Below are positions 8,137 through 21,763 of a stretch of 64,000 nt of DNA, piece after piece. Location: NCBI RefSeq assembly GCF_950295315.1, contig NC_080181.1, positions 35,989,375 to 36,053,374 on the forward strand. The letters run 5' to 3'. The stretch comes from Erinaceus europaeus (lineage: Eukaryota; Chordata; Mammalia; Eulipotyphla; Erinaceidae). The translations under genes and the position numbers were made by a program. The notes under the pieces are model-generated. The model ran no database searches and was not told the origin of the DNA. It was given only the letters and a program-made list of their open reading frames with translations. How positions within the stretch are numbered: position 1 is the stretch's first letter; every line of letters starts with the position of its first letter.

Positions 8137-10828
8137 AAACATCCCTGGATTTACTTGATAAGGCGATATGACCTGCCGAGTTTTGGATCCTCATTTTCCT
8201 GAGTATCACTCCTGGAGACAGTGTCATGACACGACACAAGGAGATCTCTGGTATCAGAGAGCGCCTGGAACAGCAGCTGGGGCTCTAGTGCCAGGGCAGG
8301 AGCAACTTCCCATCCACCCTCCACGGAGTCCACCTGCCTGCATTTTGGTCCTTTTCCCTCCAAAAAGATTTTTCCCTTTTTTCACTGAGAAACAGGCAGC
8401 AGACTGGTTACCCAAGCAGGGGGAAAAAAAATTAAAAAGCCTTTTTTTTTTTTAACCGTACTGCATGACCATCTTCTGGGAAGTATAGGTTTTGAACCTG
8501 AAAACTCTGTCTGTCTGTCTGTGTCCTAGTCCACAGAAAGAGCCACTAGCCCAGCCAGATGTCGTGCTCAGAACAGGGTGTTTTGGCCACTCATAGGCCT
8601 GCACAGTGCACTAGGGATTGGACAGCCTGAGACCCAAATGTTACATTGTAGATGGATTGTTTGCAGTTCTTGCTCCCCAGGACATTGGACAGTCTCAACT
8701 CCCCTACAGCCAGAAAAAAGACTCTTGACAGCCTTAGAGCAAATGGAGTGGCAGGGAGATGGGAGAGTGTTGCATGTGTGGGCTGCTCATGCCCAGGTGT
8801 CTGTGGGGGGCCATGGCAGAGGCTGTAAGGGGGCAAGGGGGCAGAAGGAGACTGGTTGAGAGGCAGACTGTAGGAAGGGGAGCCCCTGAGGGTTTGCAGT
8901 GCTGTGTGTGGGTGTGGTGGCAGGGGGTTAGGGCAGGTCCCCCTGCTGGATGGTGAGATGGCAGCTGGGCTGGCCCAGGTCCCCCAGGGCTGAAGGGAAG
9001 CAGCAGGGTGGCAGGAAAGTAGCGCAGGCAGGCACACAGTAGATGTTAGTTGGGGAGCTGGGGAACAGGGGGCAAGGGGAAAGAGGGCATCCTTGAGGAA
9101 GTGTCTGGTCTAGAGAGTGGGGGGAGCTGGAGGCATGGAAGGTCCCAGGAATCAGGGACTGACAGGACCAGATACCTGCACCCACCCACTGGATAGAAGC
9201 TGCAGCAGCCAGAGCAGATGCCCTGGCTTGCCTGGGCCCAGAGTGAGTCCCTCTGAGGATGAGGAAGTTGAGGAGGAGGTGAAGGAAGAGGAGGAGGAGG
9301 AGGAGGAGGAGGAGGTGGAGGAGGAGGAGGAGGAGGAGGGGAAGGAGGGCAGCTGTCAGTAGGCAATGGTATTAATAGAGGCCTCCACTATGGAGGCATG
9401 TGTCCAGGCAGTCACCCACCCAACCTCAGGGGCAGCTCAGGGCACCCAGGGACCTGGTGTGGGTATCTCTGGGGGGGGGGACGGTCAGTCAGTCAGCAGG
9501 ACTGTGTGTCAGTGCACATGGTGGGACAGGGGCCTGGCGGCCCTTGGCCCCCAGCCCTGGGCTGTCAGATGCCTGCCCCGTGGCCAGACACCCCCCACTC
9601 TGCCCATAGCCCCTCGGCCCAGCCCACCTGCTCCTGTTTTGGCCTTGGGCTCTGGCTCTGGTGGCTGGCCACCACCAGTTTTGGCCTGGGGCTCTGGGTC
9701 TGGTGGCTGGCCACCACCCCTCAGGTCAAGTTAAGGTTCGGGGTCATGGCTGCTGGTCCACTGGATGGGCAGGGTCCCCGCTACCTAGCAACCACAGGAG
9801 CCATCTGTGATGTCCTAGCCCCCGGCATTGTGTGCTGGCCACACTGGCACTGGGCAGCCCACCTGCCCTGCCACTAGGTCAAGCAGCAGCGCCCAGACGC
9901 CAGGGCCCTGGCACACAGGGACGGAAGGATAGGAAGACAGTGCTGACCGACGAGGGACCTCAGGGCTGGCAGCCAAGAGAAGAAAGAAGGAGGTGTACCC
10001 GGGATCCAGGGAGCCCAGGCCAGAGTTGCCTGCATGCCTGCCTGCCTTCCTGGATATCTGTATGCTGCCTATGTCCAGGTAGGTTTCTCAGGTCCCCTCC
10101 ACTCCTGTCCTCTCCTGTCCTCTCCTCTCCTCTCCATCCTTTCCCCTCTCCGCTCCTCTGCACCTTGCTTCTCTCCTCTTGTCTGTCCTCTCTTCCGGGT
10201 GCCCTGCTCACCAGCTCCAGCACTCGTGAAGGTTCTCCAGTGACCGCTGCTTGCAACCCCTTCCACCCCCTCCCTTCCCTGATGTGACCCAGCTCACAGG
10301 GTCACCGGCTCACCCCACCCACACCCACACCCGCCAACACATTCCCTGGTTCAGCCCCACTGCCCTATTCAGCCGAACTGGCTCCTTTGCAACCTACCTG
10401 TGCAGCGTTGATTGTCTTCATCATTCAAGGAGAGACCTCCTGTTGTACTTAGCTTGGTTGACTGGTGGATGGATGGATGATGGATGGATGGATGGATGGA
10501 TGGATGGAGGGACACGTCAATGGATTGGTATTGTACAGGCAAAGCACCATCTATAGGGGTAGCTGAGACCGCTGGTTTCAGAGCTCTAGTCTGCTGTCAA
10601 ATGTAAAGCATTAATTTATCAATAACAAAATTGAATAAGTACATAAATAAATAAATAAATATAAAAACTGGGTTAAAACATACATGGCGTCTTTGCCTTT
10701 CTGAATATGGTTGCTGTGAGGATCTTAACAAGGAAAGCAGTGTCCTGAGTAGCCCCTTGAAATAGTGGAATATTTCATTTTCCTTTCTTTTTCTTTTTCT
10801 TTTTCTTCTTTACTTTCTATGTTCTTGA

Positions 10829-11019
10829 TTATTTATTGGAATAAATGGTCAGGAGTTGAGAGGGAATGGAGGCACAGAGAGTTTGAGACACAGAGAGACA
10901 CCTGCAGCACTTCTGCACCACTTGTAAAGATTTCCCCCGGCAGTTGGGGACCAGGGTCTTGAAGCCCAGTCCTCCTGCACTGTCACCTGAGTGCTTACCT
11001 GGGTGTGGCACCACCTGGT
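10829..11019 (-). mobile_element. SINE A copy, unit 4
   Basis: Same element as at 592-782; no internal difference noticed. Confidence 0.85.
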
Positions 11020-11165
11020 ACCCTTGATGGGACACTTTTTTTTAGCAATGGAAAGAAATTCTCGTGGCAAGGTAATAAATAAATGAAGAAATAAATAAAA
11101 GTGCATTGACATTAACTCAGTGGAAACACAGGGACATATACATGTCTGCTACCTGTATTACTAAT

Positions 11166-11537
11166 TCATTTATTTATTGATTGCCTCAAGGGCTTATTGC
11201 CACAGCTCAGTGCCTGCGCCACCAATAATCCACAGCTCCTGCACTCCATATGTTCCCCTTTCGCTGCCCTTGTTGCTTGGTCACTGTGGTGGTGGTTATT
11301 GTTGTTGTTGTTGTTGTTGTTGTTGCTGTTGTTACTGACCTTGCATCTGACAGAGAAAAAAGGAGAGAGGAGGGGAAATACAGAGTGGGGGGAGAAAGAT
11401 AGAGCCCCTAAACACCTGCTTCACCCCCTTAAAGCGACTTCCCTGCAGGTGGGGGTCTGGGGGCCAGACCCCAGATCCTCCCACCTGTCCCCTCTTTTCG
11501 CGAGCGCCACAAGCCCTTAACCCTCTGACACACCGCC
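11166..11537 (-). mobile_element. SINE B copy, unit 4
   Basis: Same element as at 931-1302; the spacer before it is 2 bp shorter than in unit 1. Confidence 0.86.
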
Positions 11538-14229
11538 AAACATCCCTGGATTTACTTGATAAGGCGATATGACCTGCCGAGTTTTGGATCCTCATTTTCC
11601 TGAGTATCACTCCTGGAGACAGTGTCATGACACGACACAAGGAGATCTCTGGTATCAGAGAGCGCCTGGAACAGCAGCTGGGGCTCTAGTGCCAGGGCAG
11701 GAGCAACTTCCCATCCACCCTCCACGGAGTCCACCTGCCTGCATTTTGGTCCTTTTCCCTCCAAAAAAGATTTTTCCCTTTTTTCACTGAGAAACAGGCA
11801 GCAGACTGGTTACCCAAGCAGGGGGAAAAAAAATTAAAAAGCCTTTTTTTTTTTTTTTTTAACCGTACTGCATGACCATCTTCTGGGAAGTATAGGTTTT
11901 GAACCTGAAAACTCTGTCTGTCTGTCTGTGTCCTAGTCCACAGAAAGAGCCACTAGCCCAGCCAGATGTCATGCTCAGAACAGGGTGTTTTTGCCACTCA
12001 TAGGCCTGCACAGTGCACTAGGGATTGGACAGCCTGAGACCCAAATGTTACATTGTAGATGGATTGTTTGCAGTTCTTGCTCCCCAGGACATTGGACAGT
12101 CTCAACTCCCCTACAGCCAGAAAAAAGACTCTTGACAGCCTTAGAGCAAATGGAGTGGCAGGGAGATGGGAGAGTGTTGCATGTGTGGGCTGCTCATGCC
12201 CAGGTGTCTGTGGGGGGCCATGGCAGAGGCTGTAAGGGGGCAAGGGGGCAGAAGGAGACTGGTTGAGAGGCAGACTGCAGGAAGGGGAGCCCCTGAGGGT
12301 TTGCAGTGCTGTGTGTGGGTGTGGTGGCAGGGGGTTAGGGCAGGTCCCCCTGCTGGATGGTGAGATGGCAGCTGGGCTGGCCCAGGTCCCCCAGGGCTGA
12401 AGGGAAGCAGCAGGGTGGCAGGAAAGTAGTGCAGGGAGGCACACAGTAGATGTTAGTTGGGGAGCTGGGGAACAGGGGGCAAGGGGAAAGAGGGCATCCT
12501 TGAGGAAGTGTCTGGTCTAGAGAGTGGGGGGAGCTGGAGGCATGGAAGGTCCCAGGAATCAGGGACTGACAGGACCAGATACCTGCACCCACCCACTGGA
12601 TAGAAGCTGCAGCAGCCAGAGCAGACGCCCTGGCTTGCCTGGGCCCAGAGTGAGTCCCTCTGAGGATGAGGAAGTTGAGGAGGAGGTGAAGGAAGAGGAG
12701 GAGGAGGAGGAGGAGGAGGAGGAGGAGGAGGAGGAGGAGGAGGGGAAGGAGGGCAGCTGTCAGTAGGCAATGGTATTAATAGAGGCCTCCACTATGGAGG
12801 CATGTGTCCAGGCAGTCACCCACCCAACCTCAGGGGCAGCTCAGGGCACCCAGGGACCTGGTGTGGGTATCTCTGGGGGGGGGGACGGTCAGTCAGTCAG
12901 CAGGACTGTGTGTCAGTGCACATGGTGGGACAGGGGCCTGGCGGCCCTTGGCCCCCAGCCCTGGGCTGTCAGATGCCTGCCCCGTGGCCAGACACCCCCC
13001 ACTCTGCCCATAGCCCCTCGGCCCGGCCCACCTGCTCCTGTTTTGGCCTTGGGCTCTGGCTCTGGTGGCTGGCCACCACCAGTTTTGGCCTGGGGCTCTG
13101 GGTCTGGTGGCTGGCCACCACCCCTCAGGTCAAGTTAAGGTTCGGGGTCATGGCTGCTGGTCCACTGGATGGGCAGGGTCCCCGCTACCTAGCAACCGCA
13201 GGAGCCATCTGTGATGTCCTAGCCCCCGGCATTGTGTGCTGGCCACACTGGCACTGGGCAGCCCACCTGCCCTGCCACTAGGTCAAGCAGCAGCGCCCAG
13301 ACGCCAGGGCCCTGGCACACAGGGACGGAAGGATAGGAAGACAGTGCTGACCGACGAGGGACCTCAGGGCTGGCAGCCAAGAGAAGAAAGAAGGAGGTGT
13401 ACCCGGGATCCAGGGAGCCCAGACCAGAGTTGCCTGCATGCCTGCCTGCCTTCCTGGATATCTGTATGCTGCCTATGTCCAGGTAGGTTTCTCAGGTCCC
13501 CTCCACTCCTGTCCTCTCCTGTCCTCTCCTCTCCTCTCCATCCTTTCCCCTCTCCGCTCCTCTGCAGCTTGCTTCTCTCCTCTTGTCTGTCCTCTCTTCC
13601 GGGTGCCCTGCTCACCAGCTCCAGCACTCGTGAAGGTTCTCCAGTGACCGCTGCTTGCAACCCCTTCCACCCCCTCCCTTCCCTGATGTGACCCAGCTCA
13701 CAGGGTCACCGGCTCACCCCACCCACACCCACACCCGCCAACACATTCCCTGGTTCAGCCCCACTGCCCTATTCAGCCGAACTGGCTCCTTTGCAACCTA
13801 CCTGTGCAGCGTTGATTGTCTTCATCATTCAAGGAGAGACCTCCTGTTGTACTTAGCTTGGTTGACTGGTGGATGGATGGATGATGGATGGATGGATGGA
13901 TGGATGGATGGATGGATGGATGGACACGTCAATGGATTGGTAATGTACAGGCAAAGCACCATCTATAGGGGTAGCTGAGACCGCTGGTTTCAGAGCTCTA
14001 GTCTGCTGTCAAATGTAAAGCATTAATTTATCAATAACAAAATTGAATAAGTACATAAATAAATAAATAAATATAAAAACTGGGTTAAAACATACATGGC
14101 GTCTTTGCCTTTCTGAATATGGTTGCTGTGAGGATCTTAACAAGGAAAGCAGTGTCCTGAGTAGCCCCTTGAAATAGTGGAATATTTCATTTTCCTTTCT
14201 TTTTCTTCTTTTACTTTCTATGTTCTTGA

Positions 14230-14420
14230 TTATTTATTGGAATAAATGGTCAGGAGTTGAGAGGGAATGGAGGCACAGAGAGTTTGAGACACAGAGAGAC
14301 ACCTGCAGCACTTCTGCACCACTTGTAAAGATTTCCCCCGGCAGTTGGGGACCAGGGTCTTGAAGCCCAGTCCTCCTGCACTGTCACCTGAGTGCTTACC
14401 TGGGTGTGGCACCACCTGGT
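14230..14420 (-). mobile_element. SINE A copy, unit 5
   Basis: Same element as at 592-782; no difference noticed. Confidence 0.85.
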
Positions 14421-14568
14421 ACCCTTGATGGGACACTTTTTTTTAGCAATGGAAAGAAATTCTCGTGGCAAGGTAATAAATAAATGAAGAAATAAATAAA
14501 AGTGCATTGACATTAACTCAGTGGAAACACACAGGGACATATACATGTCTGCTACCTGTATTACTAAT

Positions 14569-14938
14569 TCATTTATTTATTGATTGCCTCAAGGGCTTAT
14601 TGCCACAGCTCAGTGCCTGCGCCACCAATAATCCACAGCTCCTGCACTCCATATGTTCCCCTTTCGCTGCCCTTGTTGCTTGGTCACTGTGGTGGTGGTT
14701 ATTGTTGTTGTTGTTGTTGTTGTTGTTGCTGTTGTTACTGACCTTGCATCTGACAGAGAAAAAAGGAGAGAGGAGGGGAAATACAGAGTGGGGGGAGAAA
14801 GATAGAGCCCCTAAACACCTGCTTCACCCCCTTAAAGCGACTTCCCTGCAGGTGGGGGTCTGGGGGCCAGACCCCAGATCCTCCCACCTGTCCCCTCTTC
14901 GCGAGCGCCACAAGCCCTTAACCCTCTGACACACCGCC
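14569..14938 (-). mobile_element. SINE B copy, unit 5
   Basis: Same element as at 931-1302 with two T missing in CTCTTTTCGCG near 14898. Confidence 0.86.
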
Positions 14939-17648
14939 AAACATCCCTGGATTTACTTGATAAGGCGATATGACCTGCCGAGTTTTGGATCCTCATTTTC
15001 CTGAGTATCACTCCTGGAGACAGTGTCATGACACGACACAAGGAGATCTCTGGTATCAGAGAGCGCCTGGAACAGCAGCTGGGGCTCTAGTGCCAGGGCA
15101 GGAGCAACTTCCCATCCACCCTCCACGGAGTCCACCTGCCTGCATTTTGGTCCTTTTCCCTCCAAAAAGATTTTTCCCTTTTTTCACTGAGAAACAGGCA
15201 GCAGACTGGTTACCCAAGCAGGGGGAAAAAAAATTAAAAAGCCTTTTTTTTTTTTTAACCGTACTGCATGACCATCTTCTGGGAAGTATAGGTTTTGAAC
15301 CTGAAAACTCTGTCTGTCTGTCTGTGTCCTAGTCCACAGAAAGAGCCACTAGCCCAGCCAGATGTCGTGCTCAGAACAGGGTGTTTTTGCCACTCATAGG
15401 CCTGCACAGTGCACTAGGGATTGGACAGCCTGAGACCCAAATGTTACATTGTAGATGGATTGTTTGCAGTTCTTGCTCCCCAGGACATTGGACAGTCTCA
15501 ACTCCCCTACAGCCAGAAAAAAGACTCTTGACAGCCTTAGAGCAAATGGAGTGGCAGGGAGATGGGAGAGTGTTGCATGTGTGGGCTGCTCATGCCCAGG
15601 TGTCTGTGGGGGGCCATGGCAGAGGCTGTAAGGGGGCAAGGGGGCAGAAGGAGACTGGTTGAGAGGCAGACTGTAGGAAGGGGAGCCCCTGAGGGTTTGC
15701 AGTGCTGTGTGTGGGTGTGGTGGCAGGGGGTTAGGGCAGGTCCCCCTGCTGGATGGTGAGATGGCAGCTGGGCTGGCCCAGGTCCCCCAGGGCTGAAGGG
15801 AAGCAGCAGGGTGGCAGGAAAGTAGCGCAGGGAGGCACACAGTAGATGTTAGTTGGGGAGCTGGGGAACAGGGGGCAAGGGGAAAGAGGGCATCCTTGAG
15901 GAAGTGTCTGGTCTAGAGAGTGGGGGGAGCTGGAGGCATGGAAGGTCCCAGGAATCAGGGACTGACAGGACCAGATACCTGCACCCACCCACTGGATAGA
16001 AGCTGCAGCAGCCAGAGCAGATGCCCTGGCTTGCCTGGGCCCAGAGTGAGTCCCTCTGAGGATGAGGAAGTTGAGGAGGAGGTGAAGGAAGAGGAGGAGG
16101 AGGAGGAGGAGGAGGAGGAGGAGGAGGAGGAGGAGGAGGAGGGGAAGGAGGGCAGCTGTCAGTAGGCAATGGTATTAATAGAGGCCTCCACTATGGAGGC
16201 ATGTGTCCAGGCAGTCACCCACCCAACCTCAGGGGCAGCTCAGGGCACCCAGGGACCTGGTGTGGGTATCTCTGGGGGGGGGGACGGTCAGTCAGTCAGC
16301 AGGACTGTGTGTCAGTGCACATGGTGGGACAGGGGCCTGGCGGCCCTTGGCCCCCAGCCCTGGGCTGTCAGATGCCTGCCCCGTGGCCAGACACCCCCCA
16401 CTCTGCCCATAGCCCCTCGGCCCGGCCCACCTGCTCCTGTTTTGGCCTTGGGCTCTGGCTCTGGTGGCTGGCCACCACCAGTTTTGGCCTGGGGCTCTGG
16501 GTCTGGTGGCTGGCCACCACCCCTCAGGTCAAGTTAAGGTTCGGGGTCATGGCTGCTGGTCCACTGGATGGGCAGGGTCCCCGCTACCTAGCAACCGCAG
16601 GAGCCATCTGTGATGTCCTAGCCCCCGGCATTGTGTGCTGGCCACACTGGCACTGGGCAGCCCACCTGCCCTGCCACTAGGTCAAGCAGCAGCGCCCAGA
16701 CGCCAGGGCCCTGGCACACAGGGACGGAAGGATAGGAAGACAGTGCTGACCGACGAGGGACCTCAGGGCTGGCAGCCAAGAGAAGAAAGAAGGAGGTGTA
16801 CCCGGGATCCAGGGAACCCAGGCCAGAGTTGCCTGCATGCCTGCCTGCCTTCCTGGATATCTGTATGCTGCCTATGTCCAGGTAGGTTTCTCAGGTCCCC
16901 TCCACTCCTGTCCTCTCCTGTCCTCTCCTCTCCTCTCCATCCTTTCCCCTCTCCGCTCCTCTGCAGCTTTCTTCTCTCCTCTTGTCTGTCCTCTCTTCCG
17001 GGTGCCCTGCTCACCAGCTCCAGCACTCGTGAAGGTTCTCCAGTGACCGCTGCTTGCAACCCCTTCCACCCCCTCCCTTCCCTGATGTGACCCAGCTCAC
17101 AGGGTCACCGGCTCACCCCACCCACACCCACACCCGCCAACACATTCCCTGGTTCAGCCCCACTGCCCTATTCAGCCGAACTGGCTCCTTTGCAACCTAC
17201 CTGTGCAGCGTTGATTGTCTTCATCATTCAAGGAGAGACCTCCTTTTGTACTTAGCTTGGTTGACTGGTGGATGGATGGATGATGGATGGATGGATGGAT
17301 GGATGGATGGATGGATGGATGGATGGATGGACACGTCAATGGATTGGTAATGTACAGGCAAAGCACCATCTATAGGGGTAGCTGAGACCGCTGGTTTCAG
17401 AGCTCTAGTCTGCTGTCAAATGTAAAGCATTAATTTATCAATAACAAAATTGAATAAGTACATAAATAAATAAATAAATATAAAAACTGGGTTAAAACAT
17501 ACATGGCGTCTTTGCCTTTCTGAATATGGTTGCTGTGAGGATCTTAACAAGGAAAGCAGTGTCCTGAGTAGCCCCTTGAAATAGTGGAATATTTCATTTT
17601 CCTTTCTTTTTCTTTTTCTTTTTCTTCTTTTACTTTCTATGTTCTTGA

Positions 17649-17839
17649 TTATTTATTGGAATAAATGGTCAGGAGTTGAGAGGGAATGGAGGCACAGAGA
17701 GTTTGAGACACAGAGAGACACCTGCAGCACTTCTGCACCACTTGTAAAGATTTCCCCCGGCAGTTGGGGACCAGGGTCTTGAAGCCCAGTCCTCCTGCAC
17801 TGTCACCTGAGTGCTTACCTGGGTGTGGCACCACCTGGT
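17649..17839 (-). mobile_element. SINE A copy, unit 6
   Basis: Same element as at 592-782; no difference noticed. Confidence 0.85.
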
Positions 17840-17987
17840 ACCCTTGATGGGACACTTTTTTTTAGCAATGGAAAGAAATTCTCGTGGCAAGGTAATAAAT
17901 AAATGAAGAAATAAATAAAAGTGCATTGACATTAACTCAGTGGAAACACACAGGGACATATACATGTCTGCTACCTGTATTACTAAT

Positions 17988-18359
17988 TCATTTATTTATT
18001 GATTGCCTCAAGGGCTTATTGCCACAGCTCAGTGCCTGCGCCACCAATAATCCACAGCTCCTGCACTCCATATGTTCCCCTTTCGCTGCCCTTGTTGCTT
18101 GGTCACTGTGGTGGTGGTTATTGTTGTTGTTGTTGTTGTTGTTGTTGCTGTTGTTACTGACCTTGCATCTGACAGAGAAAAAAGGAGAGAGGAGGGGAAA
18201 TACAGAGTGGGGGGAGAAAGATAGAGCCCCTAAACACCTGCTTCACCCCCTTAAAGCGACTTCCCTGCAGGTGGGGGTCTGGGGGCCAGACCCCAGATCC
18301 TCCCACCTGTCCCCTCTTTTCGCGAGCGCCACAAGCCCTTAACCCTCTGACACACCGCC
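17988..18359 (-). mobile_element. SINE B copy, unit 6
   Basis: Same element as at 931-1302; no difference noticed. Confidence 0.86.
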
Positions 18360-21051
18360 AAACATCCCTGGATTTACTTGATAAGGCGATATGACCTGCC
18401 GAGTTTTGGATCCTCATTTTCCTGAGTATCACTCCTGGAGACAGTGTCATGACACGACACAAGGAGATCTCTGGTATCAGAGAGCGCCTGGAACAGCAGC
18501 TGGGGCTCTAGTGCCAGGGCAGGAGCAACTTCCCATCCACCCTCCACGGAGTCCACCTGCCTGCATTTTGGTTCTTTTCCCTCCAAAAAGATTTTTCCCT
18601 TTTTTCACTGAGAAACAGGCAGCAGACTGGTTACCCAAGCAGGGGGAAAAAAAATTAAAAAGCCTTTTTTTTTTTTTAACAGTACTGCATGACCATCTTC
18701 TGGGAAGTATAGGTTTTGAACCTGAAAACTCTGTCTGTCTGTCTGTGTCCTAGTCCACAGAAAGAGCCACTAGCCCAGCCAGATGTCGTGCTCAGAACAG
18801 GGTGTTTTTGCCACTCATAGGCCTGCACAGTGCACTAGGGATTGGACAGCCTGAGACCCAAATGTTACATTGTAGATGGATTGTTTGCAGTTCTTGCTCC
18901 CCAGGACATTGGACAGTCTCAACTCCCCTACAGCCAGAAAAAAGACTCTTGACAGCCTTAGAGCAAATGGAGTGGCAGGGAGATGGGAGAGTGTTGCATG
19001 TGTGGGCTGCTCATGCCCAGGTGTCTGTGGGGGGCCATGGCAGAGGCTGTAAGGGGGCAAGGGGGCAGAAGGAGACTGGTTGAGAGGCAGACTGTAGGAA
19101 GGGGAGCCCCTGAGGGTTTGCAGTGCTGTGTGTGGGTGTGGTGGCAGGGGGTTAGGGCAGGTCCCCCTGCTGGATGGTGAGATGGCAGCTGGGCTGGCCC
19201 AGGTCCCCCAGGGCTGAAGGGAAGCAGCAGGGTGGCAGGAAAGTAGCGCAGGGAGGCACACAGTAGATGTTAGTTGGGGAGCTGGGGAACAGGGGGCAAG
19301 GGGAAAGAGGGCATCCTTGAGGAAGTGTCTGGTCTAGAGAGTGGGGGGAGCTGGAGGCATGGAAGGTCCCAGGAATCAGGGACTGACAGGACCAGATACC
19401 TGCACCCACCCACTGGATAGAAGCTGCAGCAGCCAGAGCAGATGCCCTGGCTTGCCTGGGCCCAGAGTGAGTCCCTCTGAGGATGAGGAAGTTGAGGAGG
19501 AGGTGAAGGAAGAGGAGGAGGAGGAGGAGGAGGAGGAGGAGGAGGAGGAGGAGGAGGAGGAGGAGGAGGGGAAGGAGGGCAGCTGTCAGTAGGCAATGGT
19601 ATTAATAGAGGCCTCCACTATGGAGGCATGTGTCCAGGCAGTCACCCACCCAACCTCAGGGGCAGCTCAGGGCACCCAGGGACCTGGTGTGGGTATCTCT
19701 GGGGGGGGGGACGGTCAGTCAGTCAGCAGGACTGTGTGTCAGTGCACATGGTGGGACAGGGGCCTGGCGGCCCTTGGCCCCCAGCCCTGGGCTGTCAGAT
19801 GCCTGCCCCGTGGCCAGACACCCCCCACTCTGCCCATAGCCCCTCGGCCCGGCCCACCTGCTCCTGTTTTGGCCTTGGGCTCTGGCTCTGGTGGCTGGCC
19901 ACCACCAGTTTTGGCCTGGGGCTCTGGGTCTGGTGGCTGGCCACCACCCCTCAGGTCAAGTTAAGGTTCGGGGTCATGGCTGCTGGTCCACTGGATGGGC
20001 AGGGTCCCCGCTACCTAGCAACCGCAGGAGCCATCTGTGATGTCCTAGCCCCCGGCATTGTGTGGTGGCCACACTGGCACTGGGCAGCCCACCTGCCCTG
20101 CCACTAGGTCAAGCAGCAGCGCCCAGACGCCAGGGCCCTGGCACACAGGGACGGAAGGATAGGAAGACAGTGCTGACCGACGAGGGACCTCAGGGCTGGC
20201 AGCCAAGAGAAGAAAGAAGGAGGTGTACCCGGGATCCAGGGAGCCCAGACCAGAGTTGCCTGCATGCCTGCCTGCCTTCCTGGATATCTGTATGCTGCCT
20301 ATGTCCAGGTAGGTTTCTCAGGTCCCCTCCACTCCTGTCCTCTCCTGTCCTCTCCTCTCCTCTCCATCCTTTCCCCTCTCCGCTCCTCTGCAGCTTGCTT
20401 CTCTCCTCTTGTCTGTCCTCTCTTCCGGGTGCCCTGCTCACCAGCTCCAGCACTCGTGAAGGTTCTCCAGTGACCGCTGCTTGCAACCCCTTCCACCCCC
20501 TCCCTTCCCTGATGTGACCCAGCTCACAGGGTCACCGGCTCACCCCACCCACACCCACACCCGCCAACACATTCCCTGGTTCAGCCCCACTGCCCTATTC
20601 AGCCGAACTGGCTCCTTTGCAACCTACCTGTGCAGCGTTGATTGTCTTCATCATTCAAGGAGAGACCTCCTGTTGTACTTAGCTTGGTTGACTGGTGGAT
20701 GGATGGATGATGGATGGATGGATGGATGGATGGATGGATGGATGGACACGTCAATGGATTGGTAATGTACAGGCAAAGCACCATCTATAGGGGTAGCTGA
20801 GACCGCTGGTTTCAGAGCTCTAGTCTGCTGACAAATGTAAAGCATTAATTTATCAATAACAAAATTGAATAAGTACATAAATAAATAAATAAATATAAAA
20901 ACTGGGTTAAAACATACATGGCGTCTTTGCCTTTCTGAATATGGTTGCTGTGAGGATCTTAACAAGGAAAGCAGTGTCCTGAGTAGCCCCTTGAAATAGT
21001 GGAATATTTCATTTTCCTTTCTTTTTCTTCTTTTACTTTCTATGTTCTTGA

Positions 21052-21243
21052 TTATTTATTGGAATAAATGGTCAGGAGTTGAGAGGGAATGGAGGCACAG
21101 AGAGTTTGAGACACAGAGAGACACCTGCAGCACTTCTGCACCACTTGTAAAGATTTCCCCCCGGCAGTTGGGGACCAGGGTCTTGAAGCCCAGTCCTCCT
21201 GCACTGTCACCTGAGTGCTTACCTGGGTGTGGCACCACCTGGT
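21052..21243 (-). mobile_element. SINE A copy, unit 7
   Basis: Same element as at 592-782 with one extra C in the C run near 21157 (192 bp instead of 191). Confidence 0.85.
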
Positions 21244-21391
21244 ACCCTTGATGGGACACTTTTTTTTAGCAATGGAAAGAAATTCTCGTGGCAAGGTAAT
21301 AAATAAATGAAGAAATAAATAAAAGTGCATTGACATTAACTCAGTGGAAACACACAGGGACATATACATGTCTGCTACCTGTATTACTAAT

Positions 21392-21763
21392 TCATTTATT
21401 TATTGATTGCCTCAAGGGCTTACTGCCACAGCTCAGTGCCTGCGCCACCAATAATCCACAGCTCCTGCACTCCATATGTTCCCCTTTCGCTGCCCTTGTT
21501 GCTTGGTCACTGTGGTGGTGGTTATTGTTGTTGTTGTTGTTGTTGTTGTTGCTGTTGTTACTGACCTTGCATCTGACAGAGAAAAAAGGAGAGAGGAGGG
21601 GAAATACAGAGTGGGGGGAGAAAGATAGAGCCCCTAAACACCTGCTTCACCCCCTTAAAGCGACTTCCCTGCAGGTGGGGGTCTGGGGGCCAGACCCCAG
21701 ATCCTCCCACCTGTCCCCTCTTTTCGCGAGCGCCACAAGCCCTTAACCCTCTGACACACCGCC
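21392..21763 (-). mobile_element. SINE B copy, unit 7
   Basis: Same element as at 931-1302 with CTTACTGCC for CTTATTGCC near 21422. Confidence 0.86.

Larger units (their letters stand above)
6843..10246 (+). repeat. Macrosatellite unit 3
   Basis: 3404 bp, left-block type. The poly(T) run is only 12. The GAG run of 18 triplets is interrupted by one GTG near 9314. The GGAT run is shorter than in units 1 and 2. A single change near 7007 gives GTTGAATGTC instead of GTTGATTGTC. Confidence 0.97.
10247..13650 (+). repeat. Macrosatellite unit 4
   Basis: 3404 bp, left-block type. It is the first unit with CCCCACCCACACC near its start. The GGAT run ends in GGAGGGACACG. The pyrimidine run lost one T near 10810. 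Two bases are missing in the CACACAGGG region near 11127. The poly(T) run is 17 and the GAG run 17 triplets. It has six A in CCAAAAAAGATTT near 11762, a state otherwise typical of the right block. Confidence 0.97.
13651..17049 (+). repeat. Macrosatellite unit 5
   Basis: 3399 bp, left-block type. The pyrimidine run near 14195-14215 has lost two CTTTTT copies. SINE B has a 2-bp deletion near 14898 (CTCTTCGCG for CTCTTTTCGCG). The poly(T) run is 13, the GAG run 18 triplets and the poly(G) run 10. Near 16815 it has GGGAACCC instead of GGGAGCCC. Confidence 0.97.
17050..20476 (+). repeat. Macrosatellite unit 6
   Basis: 3427 bp, left-block type, with one of the longest GGAT runs (about 17271-17331). 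It carries CCTCCTTTTG near 17242, a state otherwise confined to the right block. The poly(T) run is 13 and the GAG run 20 triplets. AACAGTACTG follows the T run, as in units 7 and 8. Near 20064 GTGTGGTGG replaces GTGTGCTGG. Confidence 0.97.
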